Shown piece by piece: positions 11,946 through 20,557 of a stretch of DNA of 64,000 bases. The position numbers and the translations under genes are program-made. This DNA comes from Piezodorus guildinii. Taxonomy: Eukaryota; Arthropoda; Insecta; Hemiptera; Pentatomidae. Below the pieces are notes generated by a model that ran no database searches, was not told the DNA's origin, and saw nothing but the letters and a program-made list of their open reading frames with translations. The stretch covers positions 148,356,939-148,420,938 of the forward strand of contig CM041292.1 in the NCBI GenBank assembly GCA_023052935.1, in the 5' to 3' direction. Position 1 is the stretch's first letter. Each line of letters starts with the position of its first letter.

Positions 11946-13579
11946 ACTATTATTATTTTTTTTTTTTTTTCCGGGGTTCTGCAATGATATCACATCCCGG
12001 TCCTCAGCACTCCGGCTCTCCAATAATTCGATCATTACAGTCGTCCTCAGTCAGACCTCTGGCTGCCATATCCTCCATTACCTCTTCTAGCCATCTTTTC
12101 CGAGGTCTTCCACGTTTTCTCCTCTTGGGTGGGCAGTATTCAATTAATCGAAGAGGCCAACGTGCTTCATCCATTCTCATAACGTGCCCATACCACATCA
12201 GCCTTCTTCTACTAATTTCTTCGAGAATGGTGAGCTCGGCCCCCACTCTTTCCCTTATTTGGTTATTGGGGATTTTTTCTAACCGAGACACGGCACAACT
12301 TCTTCTCCAAAAATCCATCTCCAGGGATAATAATTTTTTTTGCTGGGATTTCTTCACCGTCCAAGATTCACATCCATATAGCGTAGTTGCAACCAAAAAG
12401 GAGTGGAATATCTTTTTTTTCGTTTGGAGTGAAACCTTCTTATTCCATAACACTCCATTTAGCATCCCGATAATCCTTTTTCCGTTAACAATCTTATTAG
12501 ATATGTCCCTATCTATTGATGCGTTCTTATCTATAGTAACGCCTAGATATTTGAAGGCATCACTTTGTGGAATCGTCCAGCCTTCCAAACAGAGAGCAGG
12601 GACAGATGAGAGAATAGGCATATATTCAGTTTTTTCCTTATTTATTTCCAGACCCCATTGTGCATATTCTTCTACGAGCTTCCTCAACATATATTCCATA
12701 TCAAATTCATCCGATGATATGACAACCTGGTCGTCCGCGTATTGTAAGGTGAATAGAACGTCATTACCGACCTCTATTCCCATACCCCGGCAACTTTTTT
12801 TCCATGATTTTAAGACCTGTTCTATATAGATGTTAAAAAGTGTTGGCGATAGGCAACATCCTTGTTTCAAGCCCTTTGAGATTGGAAAAGGCTCTGAGAA
12901 TTCCGTTCCAATCTTCACTCTCGATTTGGCTCCCATATACAAACTTTTTATAGCTTTTATCAGGCCTTTATTTATCTTTGCCATATCTAACGACTCCCAA
13001 AGTTTCCTCAGAGGAACACTGTCATATGCTTTCTGGAGATCAATGAATGTGAGATGAGTTTCTAGGTCGTATTCTGCTCTTTTCTGCACAAGTTGGATCA
13101 GGGTGAAAATATGATCGCAGCATGATCTACCTCGTCTGAATCCTGCCTGTTCCTCTGTCATCTGATCAAAGAACTCTTTCTCCAGCCTTTCCTTCAGGAT
13201 TCGGCCATATAGCCTGCCCACACTGCTTGTTACCGTAATCCCTCTGTAATTTATACACAGGTTTTTCTTTCCTTTTTTGTAGATAGGTATAATATCTCCT
13301 ATTAACCAATCTTTTGGCACTTTACCTTTCTTCATACAGGATGTGTATACCTTGGCAAGATTACCCTTGAGTTCCATTGGTCCAGCTTTTACTAATTCAA
13401 TCGGCAGGTCTCCGGGACCAGGAGATCTACAATTTTTCATCCCCTTTAAGGCCCTTTCTACTTCCTCTAGAGTGACATCCTCAACTTCGTACTCACTCTG
13501 GTCGTTTTCTTGGCCATCGAGCTTATAGAGTGACCTCTCTTCTTGCAGTAATTCAGCAAAATAATCTCTCCACTATTAT
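11946..13579 (-). mobile_element. 5'-truncated RTE-like LINE nested in the LTR element
   Basis: The insertion ends on its 3' side in a poly(A) tail (T-run 11953-11970 on the plus strand). Both sides carry ACTATTAT (11946-11953 and 13572-13579), a plausible 8-bp target duplication. The body is one long reverse-transcriptase frame. The endonuclease domain is absent because of 5' truncation, as usual for target-primed insertion. Confidence 0.75.
12004..13570 (-). CDS. RTE-like LINE reverse transcriptase (N-terminally truncated)
   Basis: The frame is open from the truncation point near 13570. The first methionine, at 13440, gives 478 codons, but it is internal and probably not the natural start. 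Blocks appear in order: RSPGPGDLPIELVKAG; IPIYKKG and YRGITVTSSVGRLYGRIL; EEQAGFRRGRSCCDHIFTL; FIDLQKAYDSVP with the first catalytic aspartate; GLKQGCCLSPTLFNIYI; LQYADDQVVIS with the catalytic YADD; FKYLGVTID. The C-terminal tail reads RRRLMWYGHVMRMDEARWPL, then a basic GRPRKRWLEEVMEDMAARGL. This tail is common in arthropod RTE-like elements. The enzyme would copy element RNA at a nicked target, but without an endonuclease this copy is dead. The same tail recurs at 38190-38441. Confidence 0.85.
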
Positions 13580-13910
13580 GTGTTACATAATTGTCTACAA
13601 AAATCTAATCTTGTATACATACAATTGTTACAGTATTCTACAAATAGTAAAAATAATTCATTGTTGTATATCATTTATCATAACTGTTAGTTAAGTTGTA
13701 TTAGAATTTTGAATTTGTTTTGTTTGTATAACTTCTTCATTTTAAGAATTGTTGTAAGCTTAGGATAAAAAGTAACTGTTCCTTTTTCCTGCTCTGAGCC
13801 TTCTAATCCTATCCAGAATTTCCAACTGCCTTTCTAGTATATATTCAAATAATTTCAACTAACATAATTCAACATTGAACTCAAGGGGCTTCGTGCTTAA
13901 AGGGGAGAGT
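13580..13910 (+). other. LTR-element 3' interior and polypurine tract
   Basis: AT-rich and noncoding. The purine-rich AAAGGGGAGAG at about 13899-13909 abuts the 3' LTR and fits a polypurine tract that primes plus-strand DNA synthesis. Confidence 0.65.
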
Positions 13911-14339
13911 AGTTATGGAATGAGATTTACTCATCTATTATAATTGCTATTACAATTGTAATTATAATTATTAAGAGATTATTGTAATTGTTATTAGTAA
14001 TATTTACATTGCCTCCTATTACAAAGGATGCCGCCTTCTACCTCCGAAGGGTCTTTAGCCCAAAAACACCTTTGCACATACCTGAACTCCTACAAGAAGT
14101 ACTTTGACATTATGGGTGCTAAGTGATCCATATGTCCCTCCATTTGATCTCTGCCGCCTTTCCTCCATCTCCTCCACTATTCCTTCATATATGTACCCCC
14201 CAAATCCTAGGGCCAGAGCACTCCGGTCAAAATGTTCTTAATGCAAAGTTGTATTATAGTATATTATTAACAAGTTTATGTGTCTATCTTCATTGTGTAT
14301 AAATATACAAAAGTTTATATAAAAGTGTTATTTGTTAAC
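13911..14339 (+). repeat. 3' long terminal repeat
   Basis: 429 bp, near-identical to 8549-8981. It is followed directly by the TTTG target duplication at 14340-14343. Confidence 0.92.
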
Positions 14340-14343
14340 TTTG

Positions 14344-15180
14344 GAAAAAAGGATCGAATGGTTCAGGGAGTCAAAGGCTTTGGAGAAGTCTAGGAGTATT
14401 AGGACTGTTAATTTTTTTTCATCTATTGCGGTGTGGATATCACTAGTGATTTTGGTAAGGGCTGATTGCGTGGAGAAGCCAGGTCGGAAGCTGGATTGAA
14501 GAGGGTCAAGTTGATTAGTCTCTTCAAGAAAATGGGATACTTGGGATTGTACAATTCGTTCTAGAGGTTTGGAGAGATTAGACGGGATAGAGATAGGGCG
14601 ATAATCTTTAGGTGATGTCGGGTTAGGGATTTTGTTGATGGGATGGACTAGGGCTTTTTTTCTATGAATGTAGGCAATACACAGTTCTTGAGGGAGAAAT
14701 TGTAAATGAAAAGAAGAAGTGGTAGGATTTCAGGTAGGCATAATTTTAACAGTTTGACGGGTATTCCGTCAGAACCGATGGAAGTGGTGTGGGATTTCAT
14801 TATGGAAGAAATAAGGTCTGTGGGAGAAATATTTGAGAAGTAAAAATTATCGCAATTAAATGACGGTGGGAGCAAAAAATTGGAAGAAGAGGCTAGAGTA
14901 ATGTTGGAGAAATGAGCTGAAAGGATGAATTTAGTTCGTCAGATGGTATTGAGAAACTTGATGAGGTAAAGGATTACAGAGTGAAAGTTTACGAAGGAGT
15001 TGCCATTTGGTTTTAGAATCAGGAGAAGAGGACAGGGCTTCATGAAAGTAGTTGGATTTCGCACGCCTTACTGTTGTTTGTGTCAAGTTACAAAGTACCC
15101 TAAACGCTTCATAATCCTCTGCAAGTCTTGTACGCCTGAAGCGTCTGCGGGTAGCCTCACACTTCCTCTGTAAATATATA
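14344..15180 (-). pseudogene. CR1/Jockey-type LINE relic, 5' half (split by LTR element)
   Basis: Minus-strand translation gives the front half of the LINE continued at 7546-8548. CEATRRRFRRTRLAEDYEAF lies near 15110-15180 (linker after the endonuclease). SIGSDGIPVKLLKLCLPEIL lies at 14720-14790. Next come LDPLQSSFRPGFSTQSAL near 14460-14520 and LLDFSKAFDSLNH at about 14360-14410, where the LTR insertion cuts the reverse-transcriptase domain. Stops are present. Its upstream end near 15180 is a truncation; no endonuclease was seen. Confidence 0.8.
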
Positions 15181-15371
15181 ACAATTCCTTATTAATTTGG
15201 TTAAAAATATAAAAGATATTTCCAAGAGCCCCAGGGTTTGGACCCGAAACGTTTGGTTAGTAAGGCTGTTATTATAGCCACTGCTTCAACAGGTGACATT
15301 TCACGGGGAAGTAAAATAACTCCCGAAGCTTGCGATATCAAGAAAGTATTTGAAGATCCTCATTATTATTA

Positions 15372-15455
15372 GACCTGGATAGGTAAAATTTAGGAATCCC
15401 GCTATAGCACTGTCGGATTAGCCGCAGTAACATAAAGTAACGTTAAATGAATATA
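15372..15455 (+). repeat. SINE family A, 3' tail fragment
   Basis: The block GGATAGGTAAAATTTAGGAA followed by the CCGCTATAGCACTGTCGGATTAGC segment matches the 3' parts of the SINE copies at 52820-52905 and 61530-61610 and ends in the same CATAAAGT-ACGTTAAATGAA tail. Confidence 0.7.
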
Positions 15456-16159
15456 CAATAACAATATTTAATAAAAAGATTTATATTTTTATATAAAAAC
15501 ATCATAAAACTAACTATATAAAATAAGCTCAAGAAATTATGAAATGGATTGAAAACATTATGAATTTGATTGAAAAAATTATGAAATTGACTGATAAAAG
15601 CTATATTTTATAAATAAGTAAGTCAAAGTAAAAAGTTGTCTCATACATCAGCTAACAATAGAATTATTGGTAAAAAAAGTAATACATTGTATAACAATTT
15701 TCGCATTACCCGAGAGTGGATGCTCTGATATTTCTGGGTTAGCTATAAATGGAAGGATGGGCAATGCCAGTTTCTCAGCGCCACGTCTAGAAGGGATTAT
15801 AACGGCAAGTATACAGAAGGGGAGGAAAATATGGGGGATTTCATCACTGGATTTCACTATCCTTTCAATATGTAAAGCGGATTCCATGAGATTCCAATAA
15901 GGGCGGGTCGGGCGGGCCTCACTGTCTGAAAGGCCTTGTTAGCTTCTGAGCTATTACTCTGGGTGGTAATTCCAGATCCTGGCTCTTTCATAACAGACCC
16001 GAAAATAAATTGAAAAAATCTAACCAAGTTTCACTTTAAATTCACTTATAATATTTCTTTCTGAAAATTCTGTAGTATAAAATCAATGAAGATACTATTC
16101 ACTGATAAAATTTCAACAAATATATTTCAGACAATTTTATTTGTAATACATAAAAAAAA
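15456..16159. other. Unassigned sequence
   Basis: Overlapping frames of 77-79 codons on both strands around 15648-15900 are mirror images of one open stretch and match no family I know. The part at 15900-15960 is somewhat GC-richer. No repeat partner was seen. Confidence 0.4.
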
Positions 16160-16350
16160 CAGTTAACATAAGTAGAAATCCGAATTTTCGGCTCAAACAT
16201 GTGAGTCATCATCATCTGCTATAAGAGCTTATGCTTGACATGGCTCACTTTTGTCGAGATGATGGCTCTCATGAATGAGCCAAAACGTCGATAAAATTAA
16301 AATATTTTATTACCAGACTTCCTTCTCATTGTTTCAATCTTTGATAGTTT
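16160..16350. repeat. Decayed palindromic Penelope-like locus D
   Basis: Two oppositely oriented copies of a GATGATGG-CTC...GAGCC-AAAACGTCG-type motif lie at about 16190-16225 (minus) and 16255-16300 (plus), followed by AT-rich AAAATTAAAATATTTT. The arrangement equals the better preserved loci at 49504-49735 and 59447-59741 but the core bases are changed (GAGATGA for CTGATGA, AAAAC for GAAAC). Confidence 0.6.
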
Positions 16351-16929
16351 CAACAGTCTACTATAAATTATCAAAAAAAAGTTACAAATTCTCATAATAA
16401 AGGCATAGAAGAAGCCCTTGAAAGATTACTAGTGCATCCAGCGCATATAGCAATCCTCTTTAGAATACCTCCGGGTAACAGAAGGACAAAATGTGACATC
16501 TATACATATTACATTTGTATTTGTATTTTTGTTTGAAAATAAAACCAGGGGGTAAAAAAAAAAAAAAAAAAAAAAAATTCTCATTAATGCTATTCAAGCA
16601 TTGACCAATGTATTTATGGAATCTATCAATTTATATTTTATTATTGTTAAGGCAACACTTTTGGGTTCAATAAGTGATTCTTAATGATGGAAAAATAGAT
16701 TAGTAGGTTATAAGGAGAAGTTGGTTGGGGATTTAGTCATAGAAACACATTCATTTAGTGAACTTTATTTATTGTGCCAACAGTTCGGCATAAATGTACA
16801 CCACCTGAGACTTATGAGAACTAAATGTTTTATAAAACAACCATTTTTTTAAAAATAATATAGAAAGAAAAATGTGAGCGGATGTAAAAATATGGATGTA
16901 TTATCATTATACCGAGTTATTACTTTCTA
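16351..16929. other. Unassigned sequence with A-run
   Basis: A run of about 24 A at 16556-16577 follows a short segment ending CAGGGGGT. It could be the poly(A) tail of a plus-strand retroposed insert starting somewhere near 16390, but the body is unrecognised and no flanking duplication was found. Confidence 0.35.
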
Positions 16930-17765
16930 TACATATTTTTTATTTCCACTTACCTATAAATAAAATAATTGGAAAGTATTTCGATCTTGAAAATGTTCTA
17001 ATTCCAGTTATCAACAGAATAAGACACACGTTTTAGGGTAATCTGAGTCCTAATAACCAAATATAGCAAAAATGTTTTTATGTGTGTGGTCAGTCTAGCA
17101 CAAAAACGAAAAGTCGTACGAAACTGAAATTTTATATTTGAGACAATTATACGCTAGAGTTGTTAAAGAACATTTTTCATCAAAATGGGCTTACAAGAAG
17201 AGCCATTTTTTTTTTTTCAAAAATGGCCCAAAAGATATGATTAAAATCGTTACGTTGATATAAAATTTAATGGGTTTTAATATCATATGGGTTTCATTAT
17301 CAATGAAACAATCTACAGGGCTTAAATGCCGAATTTCGGAAAAAAAGAGCATACCGTCTAATTAAGACTGGTGAAAAACGGGCAAATGTATAAGTTGAAG
17401 GAATTTAGTATCCAACTAAAGGAGAAAACAACCAATTCTTTTTTTTTAGTTTGCCTCTTTAAACAAAGGCACAGTAATATACATGTATAATGTACCGTTG
17501 GAAAGCTAAATATTTTATGATAAATATTATCTGATACACAAGATTGTTAAAGTTTATAAAGAGTGATAAAATGCCGACAAAAACAAACTGATTGTTTTAG
17601 ATAATAGTATAATAGATTACTTATTAAAAAACATGTTTCTATTAAAAACTTATTTAATAAATACTTTATTAATTTTACTTAATTTCATCTCTGTTTCTAA
17701 AATTGATTTTACCAATAGAGGTAAATAAATGTCGTGTGATGCGCGCACCAGATTATTTCGTTCTA
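16930..17765 (+). repeat. Interspersed noncoding repeat family R, copy 1
   Basis: The same succession of segments appears at 53705-55350 (split by a LINE) and in part at 36000-36330. Shared landmarks are ACACGTTTTAGGGT, an AAATTTTATAT-TGAG-CAATTATACG block, a GGGCTTAAAT block, CCGTTGGAAAGCTAAA (17490), ACAAACTGATTGT (17585) and AATAGAGGTAA (17716). No coding frame. Divergence is high, so the family is old. Confidence 0.75.
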
Positions 17766-18214
17766 AAATGAAAAATACTAGTTTTACTGGTAATAAATAC
17801 TGGTTTTACGCCTATAATTTAGTCCGTAAGTGGATTTATCATATTATAAAAGCATTAAAAAAAAAAATCTAAAAGATGTTTAATTAAAAATCAATTAAAA
17901 TGGCACGTTCTTTTTCCTCTTAAGTGTTTTTTTATTTTGTTTAATTCATTCAAAATCGTCTATATCATCAATAATACTTAACATTTTTAATTGTCAACCA
18001 ATTTTTCTCCATTCTTACCTAAATTTAAAACATCGGAAAAAAACATTTTTTTTTTGGTCGTGAATGCATTATAGTAAGAAAAAACTATATGCAAAAACAC
18101 TTTGGAATTGAATTATTAATTATTAAAATTTACTACTCTATAATCCTGGGTGATACGATATACAGAGCTGGAGACTGTAGCGGATTTCTAAAGGCTTGTT
18201 ATGCTTATATTTCT
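17766..18214. other. Unassigned AT-rich sequence
   Basis: No coding or RNA signal was seen. It ends at the target site of the truncated Jockey insertion. Confidence 0.4.
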
Positions 18215-19275
18215 AGTAATTCTTACCAGTTCCGATCCCGAAACAGCATCCTTAATCCTACAAAGACACCTTTGTCTTATCGAAGACTGGTGTGGTGCTT
18301 GGCGCATAAAGGTGAACGAGGCCAAATGCAAACGCGTAACCTTCACTCTTCGACGAAACTCCTGTCCGCCAGTTTACTTCAATTCCATTCCTATTCCTCC
18401 TTCAGATACAGTCCGCTATCTTGGCTTACTACTAGACAAAAGACTGACGTGGAACCCACATACAAGACTTAAAAGAAAAGAACTCAATCGACGATTCGGA
18501 CAGTTATACCGACTGTTAAACAGAAAGTCTGAACTTACAGTTGACAACAAATTATTAATTTATAAGACAATACTGAAGCCCATCTGGACCTACGGACTTG
18601 AACTGTGGGGGACAGCTAAACGTTCTAACATTAAACGCATTCAATCCTTTCAATCCAAAGTCCTCCGAATAATAGTAAATGCTCCTTATTATGTATCCAA
18701 CTATACCTTGCACCACGACCTTAATGTTCCATTTATTTCAGACCTAATTCCATCCAAATTTTCCAAATTCCATCAGAACCTCATTCATCATCCTAATCCT
18801 TTAGCACGATCCCTATCCAGCTCCACTCATCCATACAACCCACCTAGAAGGTTGAAACGGCAGTGGCCCCGAGATATATTGTAAATAAGTATGCTGGAGT
18901 TCTGACACTGGTCAGATTCTCCTCTCAAGTGCGGTGTGATTGTAGCTATGGCGCCCTCACTTAGCTGCCGCTGGCTCTCACCAGTGATGCGGCTGAGAGG
19001 GAGGCGCTGGGATCCTTTGGACTCTGCTTGTCCTTCCACAAGTGGGGGGACAAGCCCCGTCCGGGGTTCCCGAGCTGATTGTAAATATTGTACATAGGTA
19101 TGAATGTGTCATGTTTTTTTTATTTATTTGTTAACTTCATTTATTTGTATTTATTTTGTCTACTTAATTTTGTTATTGTATACGTTTATTTATTTTGATT
19201 TTATTTTATGTAATTTGACTTTTCTTTTGTTTATATTGTAAATATTGTATGAATGAAAAAAAAAAAGTAATTCTT
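18215..19275 (+). mobile_element. 5'-truncated Jockey-type LINE with target duplication
   Basis: The insert spans 18225-19265 and is flanked by AGTAATTCTT at 18215-18224 and 19266-19275, a 10-bp target duplication. It ends in a short A-run (about 19256-19265). It contains only the last part of ORF2 plus the 3' untranslated region, the normal outcome of incomplete target-primed reverse transcription. The protein is closely related to the element at 20045-24850. Confidence 0.88.
18225..18884 (+). pseudogene. Jockey ORF2 C-terminal fragment
   Basis: An open frame enters the LINE at SSDPETASLILQRHLCLIED and continues without a stop to the natural C-terminus RRLKRQWPRDIL. It lacks the endonuclease and the catalytic FADD. 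It includes VRYLGLLLDKRLTWNPHTRL, LLIYKTILKPIWTYGLELWG and SFQSKVLRIIVNAPYYV, which line up with residues of about 680-892 in the intact ORF2. Being uninterrupted, it is a young copy, but it is not functional. Confidence 0.85.
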
Positions 19276-20032
19276 GATCGAAAATGTTTTATAATCAAGA
19301 GATGTAGAAAACCAAAGTACCTAGCAGAGATCATTAAATAAACTTAAACAAAAAGAATCAGGGTCATTACTTCGACACCGTCTGATTTTAATTATTTATG
19401 CTGATCAAAATTGTTATTTGCACGATTTTATATAGACTCATTCTCTAGATTTTCCTGAACTTAAAACCGCATTAAAATAAAAATGTAAAACATTTTTTTC
19501 TGGCTAATACTTTTACAGCTTTTTCAAATTAGTCTCGAAACTAAAAACAATATCTCTGATTCTGTTAGTTTTCTAGATAGCATATCAAAACTTAAACTAC
19601 TGATATAATATATTAACGTGTTTTGTCCTCACACTTTGCATAGATTGGAAAGAAAGTAGTTTAATATTATTTTTGAAAATTAACAAAATCTCAGCGAGGC
19701 AATGTTTATAAAGAAAAAAAAGTGACTTAGTTTTCATAATTTTTCTTATACGACATTTTCGTTATCGTAGTTGCTATTAATATTTCCATCTTGAGAATAT
19801 AGTTCTTTTTATTGAATGAATATTTCACACATGACAAAAATCTAGTTTTTTTAATAATCAAAACATAATTTTTCGATGGGGAATGACGGAAAAAATTATT
19901 AATCGTAAAGGTGACAAATTACAATATGACTTAACTGTTGCCGAACTTAAAAAGTCAGTGTTGTTTATATTTTATTAGATAATTTAAACCTTAAGACGTC
20001 TTGATCTTGCGGGAAATGGAGGTTTTCTTTAT
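19276..20032. other. Unassigned sequence with weak repeat S
   Basis: The part at about 19495-19680 resembles 42230-42430 (TTTCTGGC, then CTCGAAACTAAAAAC, AATATCTCTGATTCTG, TGTCCTCACAC). No coding signal was seen. Confidence 0.4.
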
Positions 20033-20044
20033 TGAAAATTAATT

Positions 20045-20557
20045 TTTTTTTTTTTTTATTTTATTGAGATATATTACAATTTGTTTCTATATGAACATTA
20101 GTAATAGTGATATATGAACCCATTCACACAATATATACAATGATAAAGTCAAGTAAATAAAATATAATATATATACAAAATAAGAAAACAAACAACAACC
20201 TATAACTGAGATAAATACAAATAAATGATATATATAGAATTAAATAATAATAAATATAAAAACAAAACAAAACAAAACATTAACCTATAATTGAGATAAA
20301 TAAAAGTTTGCAAATAAACAAACATCATTCAAACAAACATAACTATATACAAAATATACAAGTGCTATAGAGGGACCCCAGACTGGGCTTTTCCCCCCAC
20401 TTGTGGAGGAAAAAGCGGAATCCAAAAGATCCTAGACCCTCGCTCTCAGCCGCGTCACTGGTGTGAATCAGTGGAGGCCGAACTAGGTCGCAATAGCCAC
20501 AAACATACATTACATGAGTGGAGGATCTGACCAGTGTCAGAACTCCAATTTAAACGT
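20045..20557 (-). other. Jockey 3' untranslated region and poly(A) tail
   Basis: This runs from the ORF2 stop to the T-run at about 20042-20057. The proximal part has a GC-richer block (about 20370-20540). The same block follows ORF2 in the truncated copy at 18885-19060, so it is a conserved 3' feature of the family. The distal part is AT-rich. Confidence 0.75.

Larger units (their letters stand above)
8549..14339 (+). mobile_element. Gypsy-like LTR retrotransposon lacking pol, with nested LINE
   Basis: Two near-identical LTRs (8549-8981 and 13911-14339) flank an interior of about 4.9 kb. A primer binding site follows the 5' LTR at once and a purine-rich tract precedes the 3' LTR. LTR ends begin AGTTA and finish GTTAAC. 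The interior holds a broken gag and two anonymous frames, then AT-rich noncoding DNA and a nested RTE-like LINE. No protease, reverse transcriptase, RNase H or integrase of its own is visible, so it could only move with help from a complete relative. Near-identity of the LTRs suggests a fairly recent insertion. Confidence 0.88.

Noticed and set aside
11933..12829. Plus-strand 298-codon frame
   Set aside because: It lies opposite the RTE-like reverse transcriptase, whose RT blocks on the minus strand are unmistakable. The plus frame has no domain.
8549..14339. An endogenous virus with an envelope gene
   Set aside because: No env-like frame, signal peptide or membrane segment was found in the interior. 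The structure fits an LTR retrotransposon without pol.
15225..15275. A further hammerhead-like motif around GGACCCGAAACGTTTGG
   Set aside because: It has GAAACGT and a possible GGGT/ACCC stem, but no CTGATGA-like segment in front. The match is too partial to call.
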